Source: Ramazzottius varieornatus
Lineage: Eukaryota; Tardigrada; Eutardigrada; Parachela; Ramazzottiidae
Length of the DNA: 64,000 bases
Reading direction: 5' to 3'
Assembly (NCBI GenBank): GCA_001949185.1
Contig: BDGG01000002.1
Coordinates: 31,783 to 95,782, forward strand
The notes beneath the pieces are model-generated. The model was given only the letters and a program-made list of their open reading frames with translations. It was not told where the DNA came from and did not search any database. The position numbers and the translations under genes were made by a program. Positions within the stretch are counted from its first letter, which is position 1. Each line of letters starts with the position of its first letter. Positions 57,492 through 64,000 of the stretch are shown here, in pieces.

Positions 57492-57964
57492 TTTGGCTGA
57501 GGATCATAAGCGCCAGGATAAATTCTCGAAGACTAGAAGAAACTGGATGCAAAGGAACACAAATGCGTATACGCCGTCCAAACTTTTGCTAAAGTGCGGA
57601 GGCCGCAGAAGACAAGCTTACGTAGCGATACAGGCTCGCGGAACGGGTGACTGGTGATTCCAACAGGAATTGACCCTCTGTTACTAGATTTAACTTTCCA
57701 TCACTCAGCGTAACTCTCTGGACTACCAGAGAGTGTCAAACTAAAGAGGAATGTTTTCTCTTTAAAATGATACCAAGATGAGCCATGAGGCGGTTGTAGG
57801 AGTGGATCGATAGCCATCCAAAGTTCATGACGATACTTTGGCAAAGTATCGTCAAACGATAGCTTGACGGTTACGAAAAAGGCACTCTCCACCCATTTTT
57901 GATGACGTGGAGGAGCCATCGTCGTTGTATCGTAATCGTCAGCGTCGGACGAATACTCACTATT

Positions 57965-58316
57965 GGTGCGAACATGTGCGCGGTTGTGGTCAGCGACCGG
58001 AGACGCAATGCTTTCGTTCTATCATTGATCCGCTAAAGACAGTCTTACGATCCAAAGAATATAACTGATATAAACTTGTACAGTAGGGTGACTGCGATCA
58101 TTTGGGTGTTTAGCTGACAACGATTTAAAAAAGCATGCCAAGGCATTCCACCTATGGCACCTTAATTTTGACTGCTGAGTCAGTATAAAACAGACGGTGC
58201 GGTCAAGAGAGAGGCTGGGCAGCAGTCGATGCTAGTGGGAGACGTCAGAAAGAGAATTAATGTACAGTAGGTAAGAAAAAGAAATTTGGTGAAGATGCAG
58301 ACGGTGGTGTTTTTGG
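57965..58316. other. Intergenic
   Basis: Short spacer between the Harbinger element and the 3' end of the next gene; nothing recognised. Confidence 0.4.
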
Positions 58317-59435
58317 TCAAGTTGGTACGGAAGCGAAGCGACCGTTGACCTTGGCATGTATGCGGTGAAACTCGTCATTGAGGGGAGGATAGCGCAGACC
58401 GCCTTCCTCGGCCAAGGCATGCTCATACTCTTTCAAGCGACGCGCCCGCTTCTCCAGCTCTCGCTCCAGGTCCGAGCGGTTGCGTACCTTCTCCTCCTCC
58501 AGCTGCTTCTTGTACATTTGCTCCTTCATCTTCTCCATGGCTTTGCTCAGTTCGCTCTTCTGCCCCAACACATTAATACCCCTGCAAGTCAAAACGAAGA
58601 TGCAGTCAAGCTAACCTCCATCAAAGCCCCTTGACCACAGCATCGGCAAACCCACATCTTGTTGTTGAATTTCAGTTCCCTTTGTAGCTCGCGCAGATCG
58701 CGGTTCTCTTTGGCAGGGTTGGGCGCCTTCCGAGGGGAGATGAGTTGAAGAGGCTCCAGCGACTGTTTGGAGGAGCCATCTGATTCTTCGCACTCACAAT
58801 CGCTGCTCATATCTGCAAGTAAAATGCAGCAATGTCATTGTAACTTGCAACCAGTACAACCAGGAAGTACTTTCGACCCAATCAAACCATTCAAGGATGG
58901 GAAATTTATGACTAGTGCTTTCCAATATTATTTTGATGATACGGAAAACAGCGGACCAAGTGTTTCCGGTATGGGCAATGGAAATTGACGGTGATTTAGT
59001 GTTGAAGGACAAAGTGATGCCAAGTCGGAGCCACGAGCGGCAGGTCAATATTAATTTTGACGAGGATGCCTCTTGACGAAGGACATGTCTGTGCTTTGTG
59101 GCAAGAACACGTAAGGTAAGCAACAGCCTTAAAAGATCTTTACCTGACCGTTCGTCAGATGGGTCAAAGTAATGCAGCGGAGGTCTGCTTTGTTGGTTCA
59201 AGAAGCTGACTCGCTGATTATGAGCATTACGGTTATGATGGACAGGTGGCTGAACTGGGACGATATTCTCCTGCTGGTCAAGCTGCCCATCGTCCGACCG
59301 AGCTCTACTACCCTTGCCAGATGCTCGCCTCTTCTTGAATCCACCATAACGTTTACTCTTCTTGCTATCATGAACCTTCTGGCTCTCGACCGGCAGAGGG
59401 CCGCACGACGTCAATAAAGATGGCGAATTGCCCAT
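58317..59435 (-). CDS. Predicted N-myristoylated coiled-coil protein with CRCCG motif
   Basis: Exons 59435-59144, 58812-58616 and 58559-58317 (phases 1 and 0), total 732 nt, 243 residues. It starts MGNSPS, a good N-myristoylation signal (Gly2, Ser6). A basic, Lys/Arg-rich, Gln/Asn-rich region follows. Exon 2 has the acidic DMSSDCECEESDGSS and then FNNKMWVCRCCGQGALME, a possible metal-binding knuckle. Exon 3 is a coiled coil (MEKMKEQMYKKQLEEEKVRN, ERELEKRARRLKEYEHALAE) and ends NGRFASVPT. An alternative exon 3 acceptor at about 58586 is out of phase. I recognise no named orthologue; a membrane-attached adaptor is a reasonable guess only. Confidence 0.68.
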
Positions 59436-62155
59436 TCCAAAAGAGCTTGTAGGTTTCTTCGATTAGGGCCTCAACAATCAATCAGCGCCATAACTACAAT
59501 TACGATCATATTCAGAAGGCAATCAAGTAATCAGTTGAATATTTCAGGCAGATCACCAATCACACCATGTCCCACTGCAAATCAAACGATAATGCTGTTG
59601 CACAATGACTGGGACAAGAGCTCCTGCCTCCGCAAAAACGATGCTTCAGTCCCCTTATAGAAACCGTGGAACGAAGAAAAGTTGAACAGTTTCAATCCCT
59701 CATGTCGGCTGCAGCCTTCTGCCACACGGTGATTTCGACAATTAACTCAGAAGTCAAGTCTGATATGGCCAAAGAGTAATGGTCGATCAAATACGGTGGA
59801 CAGACTGGCCGGAAACATCATTAATTCGCTGACGGAGGCGCGGTTAGATCGAAGATCAAGTTTAAAGAGAAATCATTCTATGTCACAGCAAAGAGTTGTG
59901 CGGTCCTTGCTGACTAAAAAGAACAAGGGCAAAAAGAGTGAGGTTAGGCCGCACTGTGGTTCCAAGAATGCTCTGAGTGAGCAGTCACGCAGAGATATTT
60001 TCTTCGAGCTGGTCGACACCTAAAAAACAAGACGTGTAGATACGTCTACGAAAAGAGAAGTCAATCTTCAGGCTCAAGAAAGCGTGTATCTCTGCTGGCC
60101 AGATGGATCGGAAAGAAAGCCTAGCTGAAAGGTGAAACCATGCTTGTCGTACAGTAATTACGCCCCAGGAAACCCAGCCTTACGCAAGTCAGATCATCTT
60201 CAACAGTTATCACGCCACCAAATCAAAACCATCAGACATCCACTCCCCAAAAATGGACGTCGGTTTCAAAGGAGGTAAGGTTTTAAGCTTTGAGCCTCCA
60301 CTTTGCTAAAACAGCTGGCGATCATTGTTGCCGACAAAGTCAGGAACAGCCTAGTGCGCCCCTTGATCCGAGTGACACAAGGTGCGCTTCGGCTTCTTGA
60401 GCCACTTTCTCTCTCCCTATCTCTTTCCAAACTTGGCCAGGAAATCTTGGAGAGCTACAGATGTCTCAACTGTGCTCGAATAGCTGGTGAAGGAAGTGAC
60501 TATCAAGCTTTGTTCAAAATTGCGACGGGAGTGGGGGACTGTGACAGAGTCATTTTGGAGATTTGTCCGGGCTGGCTGAGAGGCGCCACGGTCTGCCGCT
60601 GCTCCGTAATTGTGCTGCCTCGCTCGCCATCGGCAGCGTTGAAGCGAGTGCTTCTTTGGCCATGTTGTCAGCTTGATCAGCGCTAAAGTCTAGTCGAGTG
60701 CATCAACGGGGATAATTTGTTTCATAGTATCAACCTTGACTTGTCCAACATAATTTCAGCAAGCAACCAACCGGTTGCATGGCCAGTTGTAAACAGCAAA
60801 TTAGCCGGCCTGAATCAACAAGCACAAGGACTTTCTCATCAGCATTTCCACAATCGACGGCAACCCAAGAAGCAAAGACTAACTTAGTATACTCGGCGGT
60901 TACGCAACGGTGGATAAAGGAAAGCTGATGAAATGATCAAGTCGTAAAGGAGAGAATTACCTTCTTCCAAAGTCCGCATTTACAGACTTGCGGACACACC
61001 TGTGCTCTAATCGCAGATGACATACGCAACACCTTGCTCGACTGCTTCATGGGCTTATTTTACATCATGTGATAATTATCACACTTTCATCACACCAACG
61101 ACACATGCTTTCCCAGCCTCGGGGCCGCCGCAGGAGAGAACTACATATTTTTGGGCCAAAATTGCACAAACTTTCAAAGTGTCATCATCCATCAGTACCA
61201 TGACCCAAGTTAATCAATTGTGGAATGTTCTTTTCCTTTTCCAAAAGCTATTTGAGAACAACAGACTCCTAGTCATATCTAATGGTAGTAGTACCTGTGC
61301 CACACCGTTGGAGTACTGTATATTTTCCGACGATCAGGGCACAAAAATGCCCGCAGTAAGATTCCAAATTCGATCACAACAATAATTACTCTAGTCTTTA
61401 GTAACGTCACTGCTGACGAAATTCAGGTATGATTCACGTGATAAACTTAATTCAGGGGAGAAAGAGACAGAGGCAAGGGAATGGTTTGGTTGGGTTTGTG
61501 CTTCGTCTCGAACTGTCAGTCTATGACTGACTTGGACATGAAACTGGACAATAGTGAAGTAATAACGAATGTTGATAGCTGTTGTAGGGCCCGGGTTATT
61601 TGATTTCTTAGGCAGTCCTTCAGCGCCGCTTGTAAAGCATACAGCGGCAGGCCAAGAGCGCTACTTGAAGGACCACTTAATTCCTTCCCCATCCGGCCAT
61701 ACGGGCCATGCCTGCTGTCCACTAGGCCCGATGCCGTTAGTCCAGTTCGTCAGCCGCTTTCTTTCAAGACAGCCACCAGGTCCAACCGGTTGTGAAGAAA
61801 GGCCCCCCAAACATGTGCCCAAGACGGTCAAGACGCTAGCTAGCTGTTGTCAGCAATGGATTAATTCTTCGACCCATTCGCGCTGTCTAACTAAAGGCTA
61901 ATGCACGGTTCACCACTTATATTTCTATGGTCGACTGGTCAACAGTCACGGTCACATTACACATCCCAACGCACACTCAGTTTCCTCCTTGACCAACATC
62001 GCCAAAAATGCCGCTTACTGACTGTCTTTGCCACTGGCAAATTCAATCTTCAAAAGTTGAGTAACGTCAATTTGAATAGTTTTGAAACTTTCCAGTCATG
62101 ACTAAATTCGCAATGATCAAGAAGTAGCGGACACATTAATGCAACTCGACAGTCG
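59436..62155. other. Unresolved region
   Basis: No closed gene. Mild coding hints on the plus strand: a basic 75-codon frame at 59796-60023 (DRLAGNIINSLTEARLDRRS, and a KKNKGKKSE run), an ATG with donor at 60254-60275 (MDVGFKG then GTAAGG), an open frame 60303-60686, and a frame behind a good acceptor at 61018-61385. None matches a known family, and they cannot be chained with agreeing phases. Confidence 0.3.
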
Positions 62156-62384
62156 TACCTTGGCTTTCCTCTTGGGAAGCTTGTCCTTTCAAAGAGATTC
62201 TCCGTCCGAGTTCTTGGTGCATCTGTTGGAAGATGGTCACTGTTGGCGGAGGCGCAGCATCGGGTGTCTTGTCCATCGGCGGGAAGTCTTGTAGGCTCAT
62301 TTCGGTGGCGATCCAAGTGGACTGCGGCTGCCAGCTCTGTGGGCTCAAGTACAGCTGCTTTGCCATCCTTCTAATTCGCAGCAG
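62156..62384 (-). CDS. Isolated possible exon
   Basis: A reading frame bounded by a good acceptor (TCTTGACAG) and a GTACGA donor, both phase 1, encodes DLLRIRRMAKQLYLSPQSW, then a Pro-rich segment (MDKTPDAAPPPTVTIFQQMH) and RRISLKGQASQEES. Flanking exons were not found. Function unknown. Confidence 0.4.
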
Positions 62385-63519
62385 ATCTGTCAAGAGAATA
62401 TTAGTCAAAAATTCATAGGTAGGCCAATAGTGCGAACAGCAAAAGATACGATCATTTTAGTGGAGCGTGGAGAGCTTTCAAAAATGTTGGAGTGGGTACT
62501 TGGCTGGCTACGACTCAGCGAGGGAGCGTTTGAAAGGAACTGATGCAATGGTTCGTCACATTGATTGTGCGGCGAACAAAGTCCCTCAAGTGGGCGCGTG
62601 ATTGCAAATATACAACAAACACCAACAAAGTATGGCTCTGACAATGAGTACAGTACTTGCAGTAGCAGGCAAGACGATATTACATGCACACAATGGACAA
62701 TCGCAAGCCGAAAACCAAACAAGAGCGACAGAGGCAAACCACGGTCAAGAAAAAAATGAAAGCTCAGATATTGCCGCAGCCTGGCTTTTGTATTATTTGT
62801 GAGGTGCTGCGCATGTGAAATGGGGACAGGGAAGTGATGGAGGCGAACGGAAATAAACGAAGGAGTTGTTGAGCTGGGCAAGCGTAGCCTCGATCAGGCT
62901 GATGCAAAGAGCGTCACTGTCCACTTTGCCAAGTCCAGCAAGACACATGACAGGGTTTCCTGCCTGGCCAGCCAACAGACACAGCCACACAAAGGACCAG
63001 CTGCAAGTTTCAAGTGTCGCTTCGTACGCTGCTCGATGGACATGGTGCTGCCCAGAATAACTGATGGAAACAGTGCTGCACCTTGAGCCAGAAATGTCGC
63101 ACACGTAGCCGCGACAGTCACTTGGTCCACATTACCGTACACCTACGTCTCTGCAATGTTCACGCTTTACTCAACAGTCAACAACAACCCAACAAAAGAA
63201 CACCAACATGGGGAAGGGCCTTGCTCTCTACAGAGCCCGCGAAAGGAAACAGCATTGAGGTCCTTCTTTCTGTCACAGCCACTTTTGATCTCATTTCCAA
63301 AAGCTGTTATTCTAAAATTCACTGATTTTAGCAACGAGTCTGTTTTCGTAAAAAAATGAAAGATAAACAAGGATGTACTGCACCAGCGAGATAAAGGCGA
63401 GTAGATGCCGACCGTGTTCCTATACAAGTGTCAGAGACTGGTGAATCGTTATATCGTACCGTAAACTTGATGAGAGAAGAGTGGAAGAGGAAAGCGAGAT
63501 GGAGGAGAAGTCAGAAGCA
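62385..63519. other. Unresolved region
   Basis: Minus-strand frames at 62793-63142 include hydrophobic and Cys-containing stretches but lack a closed model. Nothing secure. Confidence 0.3.
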
Positions 63520-63914
63520 TCAGGAGTACTTTTCTCTCCCCTTCTTGACGCTGTCGAGAAATCTCTTGAATGACTCCTCTTCCCTGTTGTCATCGTCCCC
63601 TACAACCCACATATAACTTTTTGTAGTGCACTGGTTAGAAAAGGCTGGAAAGGAGAAAAACAAGAGACATGTTGTCAGCGAACAGAAGCGGCCTTCTTCA
63701 AGTCCGACGGGAGAGACAAGTCGATACCGTAAATAATGTGCATACCGTTTTGCTCTTGACTGCCTCGCCCCTCATCGGGATCGTTGAAGACACCCACTGA
63801 CACAGCTTCCTTCCTGGCTTGGTGCAGTGGGGTGGTCAAAGTACTTGCCGATGAGGTTTCCAGCACTTCTTGCTTCAGCCTCTCCAAGCGCGCAGCCGCT
63901 CTCTGCTGCTTCAT
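63520..63914 (-). CDS. Small charged protein, 82 residues
   Basis: Two exons, 63914-63746 and 63599-63520, join in phase 1 (GTATGC donor, GGTTGTAG acceptor) and end in TGA. It starts MKQQRAAARLERLKQEVLET, a helical basic start, then a Ser/Thr-rich linker, FNDPDEGRGSQEQNG, and an acidic-then-basic end (DDDNREEESFKRFLDSVKKG). No signal peptide or membrane segment. Possibly a small nuclear or cytosolic protein; family not recognised. Confidence 0.55.
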
Positions 63915-64000
63915 TTTACGCTGTCAACATAGGCCGTCCGTGAACAGTTATTATCGTATTTATCCTTATCATTTAATACCTTCACCCGCCCTGTCTTTAA

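Larger units (their letters stand above)
54945..57961. mobile_element. PIF/Harbinger DNA transposon, complete but decayed
   Basis: 3017-bp element with 32-bp terminal inverted repeats starting AGTGAGTATTCGTCCG at 54945 and its complement ending at 57961 (three mismatches in 32). The flanks carry a 3-bp direct repeat ATT (54942-54944 and 57962-57964), the target length of this superfamily. It encodes the two expected proteins in convergent orientation: a DDE transposase (+) and a Myb/SANT-type partner (-). Both carry lesions, so the copy is dead but fairly recent. Confidence 0.85.

Noticed and set aside
57701..57919. Minus-strand 72-codon frame (MAPPRHQKWVESAFF) near the right Harbinger end
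   Set aside because: It lies upstream of the partner gene's start, has no acceptable splice link to it, and shows no family motif.

Overview
The window is nuclear DNA of an animal. Genes are broken by short GT-AG introns (mostly 40-300 bp, one of 36 bp), two introns appear to use GC donors, and the set includes a nuclear receptor, a gustatory-receptor-like seven-pass protein, a FITM-family protein and a Harbinger transposon. No gene shown here narrows the phylum securely. The Gr-like receptor, DUF2828-type protein and divergent nuclear receptor suggest a non-vertebrate, non-insect lineage (inference). All exon joins were read by eye from splice consensus, reading phase and family alignment, not from transcripts.

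Layout. 0-8.3 kb: a WD40 protein (-), then three tandem paralogues (-) of a small secreted four-cysteine family with identical four-exon, all phase-1 structure, interrupted by an unrecognised (+) gene; two copies of a dispersed repeat lie at 0.2 and 4.7 kb. 8.9-10.2 kb: SIRT4 (+). 10.3-14.4 kb: an intact MFSD1-like transporter (-) followed by a broken paralogue with three in-frame stops. 15.7-19.3 kb: a type I PIP5K (-) carrying a palindromic MITE in an intron. 20.9-24.7 kb: EIF3C (+), eight exons. 25-26.6 kb: a coiled-coil, BAR-like protein (-). 27.5-29.5 kb: Gr-like receptor (+). 29.7-31.2 kb: PRPP synthetase (-), eight exons. 31.8-32.8 kb: RPL22 (+) with a long low-complexity N-terminus. 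33.5-34.6 kb: FITM-like protein (-), intronless. 34.7-41.8 kb: gene-poor and repeat-rich (hAT-type MITE with 8-bp target duplication, foldback element, GGTGTGG-rich blocks). 41.8-43.8 kb: nuclear receptor (+). 45.2-47.3 kb: DUF2828/Ro60-like protein with a vWA domain (-). 49.3-50.2 kb: PTB-domain protein (-). 50.9-51.8 kb: repeats. 53.3-54.6 kb: glycine-rich to asparagine-rich secreted protein (+). 54.9-58.0 kb: complete but decayed PIF/Harbinger element. 58.3-59.4 kb: predicted N-myristoylated coiled-coil protein (-). 59.5-64 kb: mostly unresolved, with one 82-residue small protein (-) at the end.

No operon-like system is evident. Housekeeping genes (EIF3C, RPL22, PRPS, PIP5K, SIRT4) are interleaved with lineage-specific genes. 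The most original material is the tandem secreted four-cysteine family, the FITM-like protein lacking both catalytic histidines, the Gr-like receptor, and the glycine/asparagine-rich secreted protein.
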